Numbered from the stretch's first letter, positions 10,905 through 21,707 are shown. The stretch is DNA of 64,000 bases from Karstenula rhodostoma CBS 690.94 (GCA_010093485.1 MU001492.1:1411122-1475121); one strand, 5' to 3'. Numbers and translations are program-made. The notes: generated from the letters alone by a model not told the origin.

Positions 10905-11979
10905 ATGGCGCCTTCGCAGCTCTTCGAGCTGCCCCGACCAAAGGTGCGAAGGCGGGAATGCCATGTTTTCTTCGCGCGCTTGCCGCCCGAGGTCATACAA
11001 GACTAACACGCGCCAGAAATTCTTCCAGAAGATGTCGCTGCGCACCGGCGCCGAAATCATCACCTTCCTCCAGGTCATCAACAAGGTCTCGGGGTTGTAT
11101 GGTCTGCTCGCTCTCCTGACGGGTGCTGCCATCGACGGGTGGCAGCTGTCCATGTACCTCTACTCGACCGTCGTCCTCGTCGCAACCGTCTACCTGTACA
11201 AGCACATCCGCATGCAGTCGTCGTTTGAAAGCCTGCTGCTCGCACACGTCTACGCGCTCGACTCTGTGATCAACGCGCTCTACACTACCTTCTTCGCCTT
11301 TGTCTGGTTCTACACGCTCGCCAACCACCCCGATGGCGGCGACAACTCGATTGCGCCCGGTGTGGGAGAGAACGCAGGCTTCACGAGCCCGAAATACAAT
11401 GTCAGCGAGGTCAACGTCGTGGCTGAGCCTGTTGGCGGACTGAAGGCTGGTCAGGATGCTGTGGCTGTCGGACAGGGCACCCCTGGATCGGCGCCCGGGC
11501 TCGGCGGAGCCGTCTTCCAGACCAGCAGCATCATGAGCATCTCGCTCATCGTAGGCTTCTGGGCGCTCCGCGTCTACTTCGTCTTTGTCATGCTGGCATT
11601 TGCGCGCCAGTGCCTGCGCCAACACATTGCTGCCAACGCCTCCACTGCCGGCTGGTACAACAACGATACCCCGCAAACGTCACAGAACCTCGCAGAAAAC
11701 CCGTTCCAGGAGAGTAAAGAGGCAGGCGCTGGTTGGAAGGGCAAGCTTGGAAGAATCATGCTGAGCGGCGCGCCGCTCTACTGGCTTGGATCGAGCGCCG
11801 AAGAAGACGAGTCGTGGATGCGTGGCGTCGGCGGCAAGTTCAGCAAAAAGGGTGCGTCGACTGAACGGCCCATTGGCTTGGGCGAGCGTGAAAGGCGGAG
11901 AAGAAGTGGAACCGGTCCTCCTGCTCCACCGAAGGAAATGAGGCCTCCACCGCTTGCCGACTTGCAAGCGGTGCGGTGA
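10905..11979 (+). CDS. kei1: Kei1, regulatory subunit of inositol phosphorylceramide synthase
   Basis: Two exons, 10905-10943 and 11017-11979, 333 residues. The 73-nt intron runs from GTGCGA to GACTAACACGCGCCAG, with a good CTAAC branch point. The first exon encodes MAPSQLFELPRPK and joins KFFQKMSLRTGAEIITF; then comes NKVSGLYGLLALLTG, the Kei1 signature. Hydrophobic segments are seen at about residues 22-50, 60-85, 95-120 and 190-215, so this is a multi-span membrane protein. In yeast Kei1 pairs with Aur1 in the Golgi to make inositol phosphorylceramide and is cut by Kex2. The tail after residue 230 is soluble and rich in Gly, Ser, Arg and Pro. The frame is open upstream to an ATG at 10713, adding 64 low-complexity residues, but the MAPSQLFELPRPK start agrees better with the family. 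Confidence 0.88.
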
Positions 11980-12594
11980 TACGACAAGAAACGCACGAAT
12001 TAAGTTCTAGGCTCGCTATCGGCCCATGCCAGTGGAGACGGATGGGTCCTGAAAACCAGTGGGAGGTTGTAATGCACTAATGCGGCGTTCAAGCGAGGTT
12101 AGGTTGAAGTTCCATAGACGACGGACGTGTACAGTAGGAAGTCGCAGTTAGGGTCGCACTATTCTTCGTTTCATATTACGGTTCCTTTGATAGCAACGCG
12201 CACGGTATACCATGGCGTTGTCTTACATCCTTATACTACATATCCAGCTATGCAATCACAGCACACCCTCGATCAGGGAGTCCTGTCAAAGATTCAAATT
12301 TGCGAGATATCTCACTTGTTTGCTACACGATGTATAGGTACCCAGCCTTACATATGCTCGGTTGTAGCAATCGTACCCAAATGTAGGCAATGCGGGGCTA
12401 CGTCAACGCTACTAAGGCAGTAAGCCGACCCGTCAACCTATCATCCACTTTGGACGATCCCTCTCCACAATATCTGCAGCTACGGATCCTCCCTCGGATG
12501 CAGGGCAAAACGGCCCAAATGCCCCTCTACCCCTCCAACACACTAGCATTCAAAACTTGACGTACGTTTCATCCACCTGTGAATCAACGCGACT
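11980..12594. other. Intergenic spacer
   Basis: About 615 bp between two plus-strand genes. It should hold the kei1 3' UTR and the promoter of the GH2 gene. A 98-codon open frame at 12127-12423 has no recognisable features. Confidence 0.55.
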
Positions 12595-14661
12595 ATGGCA
12601 AACCAGCAATACCCCCGTCCCGACTGGCAACGCCCTTCTCTCAACTGGCACTCTCTCAACGGACCGTGGTCCTTCCTCTTCGATGACAACGACGTCGGCC
12701 AAGCGCAGGGCTGGCACCTTAACGGCCTCCCGTCCGAAGTCTTTGTTGATCCTGCCCTCACCAACACAGCCTCGCCCACCCAGGACAGCGAGAGTATCAC
12801 CGCCAAGATCGCGGGCGACACGCAAGCACTTATCAAAGGCAATTTATTCAAATCCGACGGCGCAGTCAGGCACCAGAAACGAGAAATCCAAGTCCCGTAC
12901 GTCTGGCAGTGTCCTGCGTCTGGGGTCGAGGAAAAGGGCGTGCATGAGGTCTTTTGGTATGAACGCAGTATCCGAGATCTGCGGACTAGCGAGCAGAAAG
13001 AAAGAGGAGATAGAGTGAGCCTGAGATTTGGGGCCGTTGACTATGAAGCCAGGGCGTGGGTTGATGGGAGTTTCGTCGGTGGACATCGCGGCGGACACGT
13101 TCCGTTTTCGATTGATGTCACGGACGCGTTTGCAAAAGAGGGGAGAGGGGGAGAGCACAGGGTCACGATTAGAGTGTACGACTCTGCATACGATCTTACG
13201 CAGCCAAGAGGAAAGCAGTATTGGGGTGCACAGCCGGAAAGTATTTTCTATACACCGAGTGGAGGCATATGGCAGAGCGTGTGGCTAGAAGTGGTTCCAA
13301 GAGTGAGACTTGGGGACTCGAGTGATGGTACTGTGCTGCGCGGTGATGATATCGAAGGTGGGAAGCTGAAAGCGAGCATACACGTACTGGAAAGACCGGC
13401 TGGATGGAAGTATGCTGTCGGTTTGGAGGTTAGTCTTGGTGGTGTTCGTCTCAATTCGACGGAGAAGGTCGACCTGCCGCGAGAATCAGACTTCGTCTCT
13501 TTGGAAGCAGACTTGCGACTCGACTCCGCCCAGATTGAGCAACTGGGACAAGACATCCTCTCCACAGCACCACTCAATAGCGACCGTGCCTGGCTCAACA
13601 ACGTAGCGCTCTGGTCTCCCGAACATCCTACCCTTTATACCCTCACTCTTTCCCTCTACGATCCATCCGGCATCAAAATCGACACCGTCGAAACCACAAC
13701 CGGCCTGCGCAAGATCTCCTGGAATGACTCCGCCTTCCGCCTGAACAACCGCCCATACTTCCAAGCCCTCTTCCTCGACCAGGGCTACTGGCCGCGCACC
13801 TTCATGACACCACCTTCCCCGGACTCTCTTAAAACCGACATCCAGCTCTCCAAGAAGATGGGCTTCAACGGCTGTCGCAAGCACCAGAAAGTCGAGGATC
13901 CACTCTTCCACTACTGGGCGGACCGCCTAGGCTTCCTTGTCTGGGGCGAGATGGCAAACGCCTACAGTTTCTCTTCGCAATATGTCACGCGATTCGACCA
14001 GGAGTGGCACGAGGCCGTACTCCGCGACATCAACCACCCCAGCGTCGTCGCGTGGACGCCCGTCAACGAAAGCTGGGCGTATACCGATCTCGCGCATGAC
14101 GTCGAGCAGAGAAATCACATCCGCAGCCTATACCACGCCACGAAAGTGCTGGATCCCACGCGTCCGGTCAACGACAACTGCGGCTGGGAGCATGTAAAGG
14201 GCGATCTGACGACGTTCCATGACTACTCGGACGGGGACAAGCTCACGGAGACGTGCAAGACTGTCGACGGCATTCTCGCGCCCAAAGCAGAGAGACCAGT
14301 CTTCGTGGCTGCGCTTCCTGAGCATCGCGACCCCGGCGCGACACACGATCCCGAGGCGCCCATCATATGCACCGAGTTTGGCGGCATCAACATCGCGCAG
14401 GGCGAGGCTGCCACGGGGGACCGCGATTGGGGGTACACCACTGCGAGTGATCCGAAGGATCTGCTAAAGAGGATTGAGACGATGATGAGGGGGATTGTCG
14501 AGGGCGGGCATGTCTGTGGGTTTGTGTATACGCAGCTTACGGATATTGAGCAGGAGGTTAATGGGTTGTATACGTTGGAGCGGGAGGAGAAGCTGGATGC
14601 GGCGGAGGTGAGGAAGATTGTGGAAGGGGTGATTGAGCGTTATGATGGGCTGCAGAAGTAG
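12595..14661 (+). CDS. Glycoside hydrolase family 2 protein (beta-galactosidase/beta-glucuronidase type)
   Basis: Single exon, 688 residues. The N-terminal half is a GH2 sugar-binding jelly-roll: LNGPWSFLFDD near the start, QVPYVWQCP, VFWYERS, VDYEARAWVDG and HVPFSIDVTD. An immunoglobulin-like domain follows at about residues 240-390, then the TIM barrel. Catalytic residues are visible: acid/base Glu492 in WTPVNESWA and nucleophile Glu594 in ICTEFGG. KMGFNGCRKHQK matches the GH2 NxxRxxH-type barrel motif with the usual Arg-x-His spacing. There is no signal peptide, so it is probably cytosolic. Substrate cannot be read from sequence; beta-galactoside, glucuronide and mannoside activities all occur in this family. 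Lack of introns is unusual here but not proof of transfer. Confidence 0.9.
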   Translation: MANQQYPRPDWQRPSLNWHSLNGPWSFLFDDNDVGQAQGWHLNGLPSEVFVDPALTNTASPTQDSESITAKIAGDTQALIKGNLFKSDGAVRHQKREIQVPYVWQCPASGVEEKGVHEVFWYERSIRDLRTSEQKERGDRVSLRFGAVDYEARAWVDGSFVGGHRGGHVPFSIDVTDAFAKEGRGGEHRVTIRVYDSAYDLTQPRGKQYWGAQPESIFYTPSGGIWQSVWLEVVPRVRLGDSSDGTVLRGDDIEGGKLKASIHVLERPAGWKYAVGLEVSLGGVRLNSTEKVDLPRESDFVSLEADLRLDSAQIEQLGQDILSTAPLNSDRAWLNNVALWSPEHPTLYTLTLSLYDPSGIKIDTVETTTGLRKISWNDSAFRLNNRPYFQALFLDQGYWPRTFMTPPSPDSLKTDIQLSKKMGFNGCRKHQKVEDPLFHYWADRLGFLVWGEMANAYSFSSQYVTRFDQEWHEAVLRDINHPSVVAWTPVNESWAYTDLAHDVEQRNHIRSLYHATKVLDPTRPVNDNCGWEHVKGDLTTFHDYSDGDKLTETCKTVDGILAPKAERPVFVAALPEHRDPGATHDPEAPIICTEFGGINIAQGEAATGDRDWGYTTASDPKDLLKRIETMMRGIVEGGHVCGFVYTQLTDIEQEVNGLYTLEREEKLDAAEVRKIVEGVIERYDGLQK

Positions 14662-15197
14662 GTCCTGGATAATTTGGGGATCGGTGAGTAATATTCATGC
14701 CAGCTTGCTTGCAATGTGCCGTAGCCTTGCGTGGTGGGCTGTGCTACTTGCACTGTCATGTTGGAATCTTCGCGAATCGCACCGCTCTCGGTTCATCGCT
14801 GGCATTAAGTGCGAACAGAATTTGTATTCGAGCAGGCCGTTCTACATGACCCGACGCTTGCAGGTAAGACATCCTAGCACCTAGTAGTAATACGTTGCTC
14901 TTATTTTTTTCTCTACGCAGCCGCCACTTCCACTCACAGAGACTCAAACGCTCATTTCTTTCGGTCCACGCTTCGAATGCATCAAGATTATCTTACGGAC
15001 AACCGCCGATACATGATCAAGTGGGGGCCAAATTATCCTCCACCTTGAATCCTTATCGGCCGTGATCCTGTACAATACAAGAACCGATTTTGCCATGGTC
15101 CAGTCCCGTCGCATGCACCCACAACAATGGAAAATAGCAACGACTTCCTAGCCCTCTACACCCTCTACCCCGCCTCTCCAACAAGCAGCCCGCCAAC
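14662..15197. other. Intergenic spacer
   Basis: About 535 bp. It should hold the 3' UTR of the GH2 gene and the upstream region of the small ORF at 15198. No gene, repeat or structural RNA recognised. Confidence 0.5.
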
Positions 15198-15410
15198 ATG
15201 TTTCGAATGTCGCCACTGACTGCGATTGGCTTGGCTTTGTTTCTTCTCTTGCCCCCTATGGCATACTCCATTTACAGACTCAGCAAAGAATTAAGACGCC
15301 AACAAATCATCATAACGCAGCTCCGGCAACAGCTCTTAGATAGCGCCGAACTCCAGGACCAACTCGTCACATTTTTAGATGGCATCTACGACGCAGTGGC
15401 GTCATTTTGA
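15198..15410 (+). CDS. Small hypothetical membrane protein (70 aa)
   Basis: ATG ORF in an otherwise empty interval, with CCAACATG as start context. Residues about 5-25 form one hydrophobic helix (AIGLALFLLLPPMAYSIY), followed by a basic Lys-Glu-Leu-Arg-Arg patch and an amphipathic, Gln/Leu-rich helix to residue 60, which could be a short coiled coil. The layout suits a tail- or signal-anchored microprotein of an organelle membrane. I do not recognise the family. Evidence is composition and organisation only. Confidence 0.45.
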   Translation: MFRMSPLTAIGLALFLLLPPMAYSIYRLSKELRRQQIIITQLRQQLLDSAELQDQLVTFLDGIYDAVASF

Positions 15411-16142
15411 AGCGCTAGAAGAACTGAGCGCAGGCCAACGTACGTAACTGGGTGGATAGATGAGACGGTTGTAGTTGGTGCTACTGTGATGGAGTATTGT
15501 GATAGACCACTCATACGATGATATCATGGGCTGAACAAGGATTCAAGATAGCGGGTTTTCAAATGGCAGCAACGTAATATTAGGACATATCAAGTCAGTG
15601 TATAGAGGAATCGCGTGTGAAGTATTATTTGTCTTAGGATATAGATGGAACATCGTGCAGCTTGTAAATATTGATATGATTATGTTCTAAAACCACGCTC
15701 TCTTCTATCCCTGGGCTTTCTATGATCTATTGCAATATGTAGATTTTGGATTCAGTAACTATACTATAGCATGGTTCAGACGAGGGCACATGGATAGCTA
15801 TATACCATTACAGAATTTCCATTCATGCGCTATCAGCTATCCATATAAACGCCAGATCAAATTGAAAACTGCAATCCAGTTTGCAGATGAATCAGGATGT
15901 AGCAACCTAGACCATATATCTTACATGCATACCGAAGGTGTTCAAACACGCGTATACCTGAGCCTTGATGAAACAAATCCGATCAATCCAGAGGCCGTCT
16001 TGAAAACTCAAACCCCGATTTGGCACTACAGCGGGATCATGTCCTCAAGGAAAACTGTTCAGGCAATTTCTAACACCTGGCTCCATCCATAACCGCGCAG
16101 TCAATCCTTTGTAACTTCCACTCTGAGGATGACAGGAGAATC
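15411..16142. other. AT-richer intergenic stretch
   Basis: About 730 bp. A 120-codon plus-strand frame (15730-16092) has no family-like content and sits in AT-rich sequence rich in ATATA. Nothing else seen. Confidence 0.5.
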
Positions 16143-18010
16143 TTACGTCTTCTTGATCGTAGCCTTCTGCGTGGTGTTCTTGTCCGGCTTCTGCACCTTC
16201 AAGTGGTCTGGCGCCCAGCGGCTGATCCCCATCTGTGTGCATGCAGTCGTGGCAGAAACGACTGGAGCTTCGTGGTTGACCTTGACCTCAGTCGAGAAAT
16301 CGCTGTCGATGTTACTGGCAGAAGACAACTCCTCGGCCTCCATCTGCCAGTTACCGGGTTTCGGCTTTACGCGATTGGAGTCAAAGTATGCCAGGGAGGA
16401 CGCCATGTTCCCGTCATATGAAGGCGCGGAGGGATTCTTGGATGTAGTCATTAGGTTCTTCCACGTGGAGGGGTCTGCCAATGCGAACGGGTTACCAGAC
16501 GCGATAGGCGGCTGGTTTGGTTTGACAGGGTTGAAGGACGTGATCTTGGATTGTTCGATCATGAACGTGTTGCTAGTCGGGGCGGCCGGTCGGCCAGTCA
16601 CGAAGGATTTTACAGTCACGCCAGTAGCCAAAGGAACGGAGCTTTCGTTGGAGCTATCCTCGGAGCTCTTTGTAGAAGTTGTAGGTGCCGAAGAATTGCT
16701 CTTGCTGTCGAGAGAAGCATACAGCCGCTCCATCGGGTCTTCCTCCACGTGTAGTGTCGTATTGGGAATCGCTAAAGAGCCGCGAGGTGCGCTAGCATGT
16801 AAGGGCATGGAAATCCTGCTAGAGCTATCTCCTGAGCTCGTAGAAGCGGAGTGAATGCAAGCATTCCCCTTGCTGTCAAGAAGACCCTTCCTGCGGAGAT
16901 GAGCTTCAAAGTGCTTCATGAAGTTTTCCGTGGCGTTGAATTTGGAGCCTGATGTGGAAGTCGCGGCTGCGAAAGGGTCGCTGCTGGAAATTGGTCCACT
17001 GATGCTAGCCTTGAAAACATCTTTGCAGCATTCATAACTGTCATATTTGGAGGCTGTGGAAGTCTTGCAAGGGCTCTTTACTGATATCGTTGCCGAATTT
17101 AGGGTTCCGAGAGAGTTGCTGGTGGTGTCCGCCCGGTTGTCGATCACAGCATTCTTGAATGCCTTGAAGGGACTTTCTTTTGACCCGCTCTCAGCGAATT
17201 TGCAACGCGAAGTTGAGAAGGTGGATGGTTTCACATCCGCAGGCATCTGTAGTCGTTCCATGGCTGAGGTTGGAGGAGCTGCAACCACTGTAGGCTGCGC
17301 GAACCGGCTGCCCGCCAACCCAGTAGGCTTTGGCATAGTCTGTTGTGTTGAATTGGCTGCAATTCGGCTACCACCCATGTTGTTGGGAGAAGAGATAGTC
17401 TTCGGTGCCGCTGTCGAGTTTGAACCCAGGGAAGTGATTGTCCTGGCACCGCCCCACTTACGGGTGATGCCATCCGGCCCAGAATTTCGGGGAGTAGTAG
17501 GCGTTGTAGCTGTTGTGGTTTAATTTGAGAAAGTTGACGTCTTCGCGTTGACCTTCGAAGGGGCGTTCTTGAGCTGGCCAGTGTTCTGATCGTACTTCCC
17601 TACGAAGTTCTCATTCATGGACGTAGAGCTCTTGCACTGTTTCAAGTGGATTCGGTAAAACTCGGAAAGTTTGCTGGTGTAGTCCTTGCCGCAGATGGTG
17701 CAGAAGAAAGGTGGCCAATGCTTCAACGGCTGACGCTCGTTATGGTCGATGTTTGACTGTGACTCCTGGGCCACTTTAAAGCTTTTAGCAAATTTGAAAT
17801 GCTTATGGGCGGAATGAGGATACTGACCTGTAGTTTTTGGCACAGTATCGAGCGCCATGCTCCCGGTCAGGCTCACGAGGTTGTCAGTAGCCGTTGGTTT
17901 GGGCGCGTATTTGCTGCTCCACAAACCCTTGCCTGGGACTCATTAGTGTACTCGTGGAATCCGTACAATGGTGAATGCTTACCTTGGCCGGCCTGTGGAT
18001 CCGGGGTCAT
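16143..18010 (-). CDS. Ser/Thr-rich C2HC-finger protein, interrupted by an in-frame TAA or containing an unmodelled intron
   Basis: Minus strand. Exon 1 is 18010-17983 (start MTPDPQAGQ); a 50-nt intron (GTAAGC ... CCCAG) leads to exon 2 from 17932. The second exon has a finger-like FFCTICGKDY ... HLKQC (C-x2-C-x13-H-x3-C). The frame meets a TAA at 17522-17520, then the same frame stays open for 459 codons to 16143, in Ser/Thr-rich sequence with no other stop. A 153-nt candidate intron, 17595 (GTACGA) to 17443 (CCAG), would remove the stop and keep frame, but its branch point is weak. Otherwise there is a nonsense mutation, sequence error, or two genes. A 54-nt segment around 17826-17773 also looks like an intron (GTCAGT ... 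GCTAAAAGCTTTAAAG) and keeps frame whether spliced or not. Function unknown. Confidence 0.55.
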
Positions 18011-19031
18011 ATTGACTTTGCTATTTGTTCTAGCCTCCGCGTGGTGCACTTGTCCTTTGGTCGTTGACACACCCAGGGTAGGTTCAGGTCTTGGGCGAGG
18101 TCACAATGGTCGCGGGTATTTTTATAGCTGACGAGTCGGCGGAGCATGGGCCCTGCGTCACTACCAAGGGGAAAGGGCCAGTGCGTGGCGGCGTTGTCGT
18201 CACGTGATATTCTTTTTACTCCAAGTCCAAGTGCTTTCCAAGTCATGAGCTTCATGGAAAAGTGGATAAAGCTGCTTTTCAAAAAGTATCCATTCCGAGG
18301 TGCTCTCTGTTATCTCGATCAATCAATGTTAGGCACGCGCTCGAAGTCATAGCCGGCCTGAAAGATGTCTTCAAGACTAGTTGAATATTAGCAGCCGACG
18401 TTGATCGCTTGTAAAAATTCATCTAGCTATCAGCATCGCATCTCGATGACACTTAGTTCTTCTTACAGCGTTTGGGATCAAATATTGCGCCCAGGCTCCG
18501 CTTATTGGACAACTACCCATCTCCCATAGTACAGCGCACGCTCGGCGTCACCAAACCTCACGCCTTGGACTGCAGTGGCATAAGATACATACAGTGTACA
18601 TACACTTACGTTCCAAGCACAGCCCCAAATATTACAAAAGGATTATGATGGTAGGTATGCTTCTCGTCGGGAGTTTGATGCCTCCCATGAATACTTTCTG
18701 GAATAGACATTGGACATATTGATATCAAATTCATCTACCGTATTTCCTAGCTAATGTCTGACCACAATCGACAAGAGAGTGCGCTTGAAGTTGGAAGGCA
18801 CCGTATGTTACTACGGGGCTACCACTCAAGCCTCGCTCTTGAAAGAACAATCGACATGGTCTCGTGGAAAAATCGCTAAAAATGATGCCTTCGAGTCAAA
18901 CAAATCGTATGTGACTCAACAAGAATTTCGAAATCCACTATGCCCAGCTGCACAATCCTTCGCTGTGTCATGTACACTCGAGTTCAGAGGAGAGACTGCA
19001 ACCGAACACGTGAAAGCAGCGTGCTCAAGAT
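18011..19031. other. Intergenic stretch
   Basis: About 1 kb between two minus-strand genes; the left part should contain the promoter of the gene ending at 16143. It is somewhat AT-rich, with only short open frames. No gene, repeat or RNA recognised. Confidence 0.5.
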
Positions 19032-20161
19032 CTACTGCTGGACCGAATTCCTACCACCGGACTTAGAAGAACGGCTAGCGGTAAGGAATTGGAGGTCAGA
19101 GGGTGACATCTCGGGGCGCTCAGTGGTGGACTGGTTCATCTCGAGGCGCCTAGCAACGGGCAGAAAACCATCGCGAGACTGGCCAGCTTGGAGATTGGGC
19201 ATACTATAAGTTCCGAAGGAGGAACCAGCAGCCTCATCCGCACCGTTACAGTCCTTGTAGTGGTCAGGGTTCCAGCTGTTAAAGGCAAAGATCTTGTGGC
19301 ATTTCGCGCAGATGATGGGACTATCGTAGCGGCCCTGAGCATTGCGAAGACCATGCACACGTGGGGCAGGCGCGACAGCCAGTGAGCTGATCGGGGGCTT
19401 TGACGACCCGGCGCTGGAGACTGGACCACCTACGATACGGTCGAACGGCTGAGGACCAGAGTTCATGAGAGTGGAAGCCCGAGCCCGCCGGATGGGCGAA
19501 TCTGGGACGGGGAGGCCGGGTGGTAGCATTTTCGGGACTACAGCCGTTGAGGAACGAGCCCGTGTGGAAGGTGTAGGACCTAAATACGTTTAAGTATGTA
19601 CGAGAAACACTTGTGAAATTATCATACCTTGAGTTGGTGTAGCAGTCGGCGCATCGTAGGCTGGCGACATGAAGGCATTGCTAGCATAGGCAATTCCAGG
19701 TATCGGGTTGTAGTGGCCATTGTTCCAGCCATAACCAACGCCAGGACCGTGATTGTGATTGCGGTTGCCTAAGAACTGTGTCTCGAGGGACGCGATCTCG
19801 TGGACGTCCCGGGCTTGCTGCATCTCTTCCTCGCGAACAACCTGCTGGAAGTAGGAACCTCCGATCTGCAGATAGTGTTGGCGCTGTTCCTGTAAGGCTC
19901 GAGTCTTGGATCCCTCTTCGTGCTGGATCAGGTCCTCCAGCCACGCGATCTTTGCGTGAGCATTGCCTAGGTCAGTCTTCATAGTGGCATTCTCGCGGCG
20001 AATCTGTTGCGTTGCCTATATCATCTTTAGCGTACTATCCCAGGTAGACATAAAGTTGTAGTGATAGTCCTCACCTGAGCAATTGCCGTCTTCAGGATAT
20101 CCTCGATTCCGCCGGTCTGGGATATAGCCGTATTGACGACTTCATCGATGCAAGAGTCCAT
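19032..20161 (-). CDS. Hypothetical protein with coiled coil and C2HC-like finger
   Basis: Three exons: 20161-20075, 20015-19628 and 19579-19032, giving 340 residues; all joins are GT-AG and in frame. The N-terminus (MDSCIDEVVNTAISQ) leads into a charged helical stretch at about residues 35-85 (reading RRENATMKTDLGNAHAKIAW and beyond) that looks like a coiled coil. A Gly/Asn/Pro-rich linker (GVGYGWNNGHYNP) follows. Around residues 235-265 is a finger-like IICAKCHKIF ... HYKDC (C-x2-C-x12-H-x3-C). The tail is Ser-rich. The finger resembles that of the neighbour at 16143-18010 on the same strand, with similar Cys-Cys-His-Cys spacing. I do not know a family; a nucleic-acid or protein-binding role is only inference. 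Confidence 0.7.
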
Positions 20162-20738
20162 GTTGCTGTATATCTGCTATTATATGTTAGGATCGAGGAT
20201 TAATCTGCTAGTCTGGACATACGTACTCGAAATGCACTGGTATGTGAGTGTTCGGAAAGTCCAAGGTGGAGGTCGCAAATTGGGCAGAGTGAGTACTTAC
20301 TGCGAATGCATGGGCTGGTTTATGAAGGGGCGGAGTCTATCCAGCACGTGACAAGTTCCGATGTACAGCCGGACTCGAAGAAGGTGGAAAGGCTCGACCA
20401 GCGGAGCGTCGTCGTGAATGTGCCAAGATCACGTGAGAGAAACACCTCGAGTAATCTTTCATTTCTCCATATAATTTTGGAAGCTGACTGACTCACATAC
20501 TTGGATCGAGATGGCGATAGAATCTTGAGTCCGTTCAGAAACATCCTAGACCCAGTTGCTGCCCAGATGGTCAGTCGAGGTAGAAGAGAAAAGTGCTTAA
20601 AGGCTCCCACAAACCCGTAACCTTCGAAATGTGATCCCCATACAAGTCTTCCACGATTATAGTACATATATATCTCTTTTCTCTGACCAGTCACCTGGCA
20701 GTCAGATACGTAAGAAGCACAATCCGATGAACGACTAC
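20162..20738. other. Intergenic spacer
   Basis: About 575 bp upstream of the 19032-20161 gene and downstream of the SGNH gene. A 124-codon minus-strand frame (20694-20320) shows no domain or bias I trust. Likely promoter and UTR sequence. Confidence 0.5.
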
Positions 20739-21707
20739 TTACGATACTTTTTTAAGGACCCCTTCAATCAATATCTTGAACATATCGGCCATCTTCCTGC
20801 CACCATTCGCGCTCGGCTCCACTCTTTCCACGTAGTCCTCCTCGTTGGATCCGTCAAGCACCTCGTACAGCTTGCAAGGTATCACATCTGTTCCTTCGAC
20901 CTTAACTGTTTTCGTTCCCATTTCGAACATCATCCTGATCGCTGCTTGCAACTTCCCGGGATCTCTTCCGTACCCTAGAAACTTCAAAGCTTTATCTCCC
21001 CAGCCTCGCTGACCATAGTGCGCTTCCAGAGGGTAGTATATCATACAGACGATAACTGCACGAGGCTTTGTTTTCGAACACAGGCGTTTCACGTAGTTCT
21101 CGATCTTAGTTCCAAAGAAATGCGCAAAGTATCTCAAGGACCATGCGCTGCCCTGATCAATCGAGGAGCGCGGCGTCAACCAAGCAAGTGCCAACATGCG
21201 CCAGATGGTCGAGAAAGACGGCTTCATCGCAATGTCGTTGCAACCCACGCTGACAATCAGAACGTCGTCCTCCCCAATATGGTCTCGAACAAACTCGTCG
21301 TGAGGTAGTAGGTTCTTGTCTCTTTCCCGCAACATCGATGCCTCGACAGCGGTATTGATGCAGGTGGCCTTATCGCGCAAGATGTGATTGATCCAGAATG
21401 CAACATCCGGCTTCGGTGTCGCTCGCTGGAGCGTGTGGTTGTAAATCTCCGGTACCTCAACATCGAGAGAATCACCACCGGGCCCAGAGCCGGGCACCCA
21501 GTATTTGTTGTCGAGTGAAGAATCGCCAGCAAACCAAACTATGGGTTTGTTGGGCCGTTGTTGGAGCGTGATGTCGTGGAACGTCTGTAGATCTTCAATC
21601 GGGTGGCCTTGGTATTGAACGTAGAATTTGGACGGGTTGATCTGGCGCATGGTGGGCGTGGGCGGGTGCTGCCGCCGCTCGCGTTGGATCTCCGCTGTTG
21701 TGGCCAT
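20739..21707 (-). CDS. SGNH-hydrolase-like protein without an obvious catalytic His
   Basis: Single exon, 322 residues from ATG 21707 (MATTAEIQRERR). The open frame continues upstream to 21758, but only with a TTG. SGNH block I is IVWFAGDSSLDNK (Gly-Asp-Ser near residue 60); block III is VSVGCNDIA (Gly-x-Asn-Asp); a Gly of block II may lie between. The usual C-terminal Asp-x-x-His of block V is not evident: the segment reads DYVERVEPSANGG. I recall a RVEPS-type ending in fungal relatives, so this may be a family feature rather than decay. SGNH enzymes are esterases, lipases or acetyl-transfer enzymes; the substrate is unknown. No signal peptide, so probably intracellular. Confidence 0.75.
   Translation of the reverse strand: MATTAEIQRERRQHPPTPTMRQINPSKFYVQYQGHPIEDLQTFHDITLQQRPNKPIVWFAGDSSLDNKYWVPGSGPGGDSLDVEVPEIYNHTLQRATPKPDVAFWINHILRDKATCINTAVEASMLRERDKNLLPHDEFVRDHIGEDDVLIVSVGCNDIAMKPSFSTIWRMLALAWLTPRSSIDQGSAWSLRYFAHFFGTKIENYVKRLCSKTKPRAVIVCMIYYPLEAHYGQRGWGDKALKFLGYGRDPGKLQAAIRMMFEMGTKTVKVEGTDVIPCKLYEVLDGSNEEDYVERVEPSANGGRKMADMFKILIEGVLKKVS

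Noticed and set aside
16129..16854. 241-codon plus-strand frame
   Set aside because: Antisense to the Ser/Thr-rich gene; the low-complexity codons on the minus strand give few stops on the other strand.
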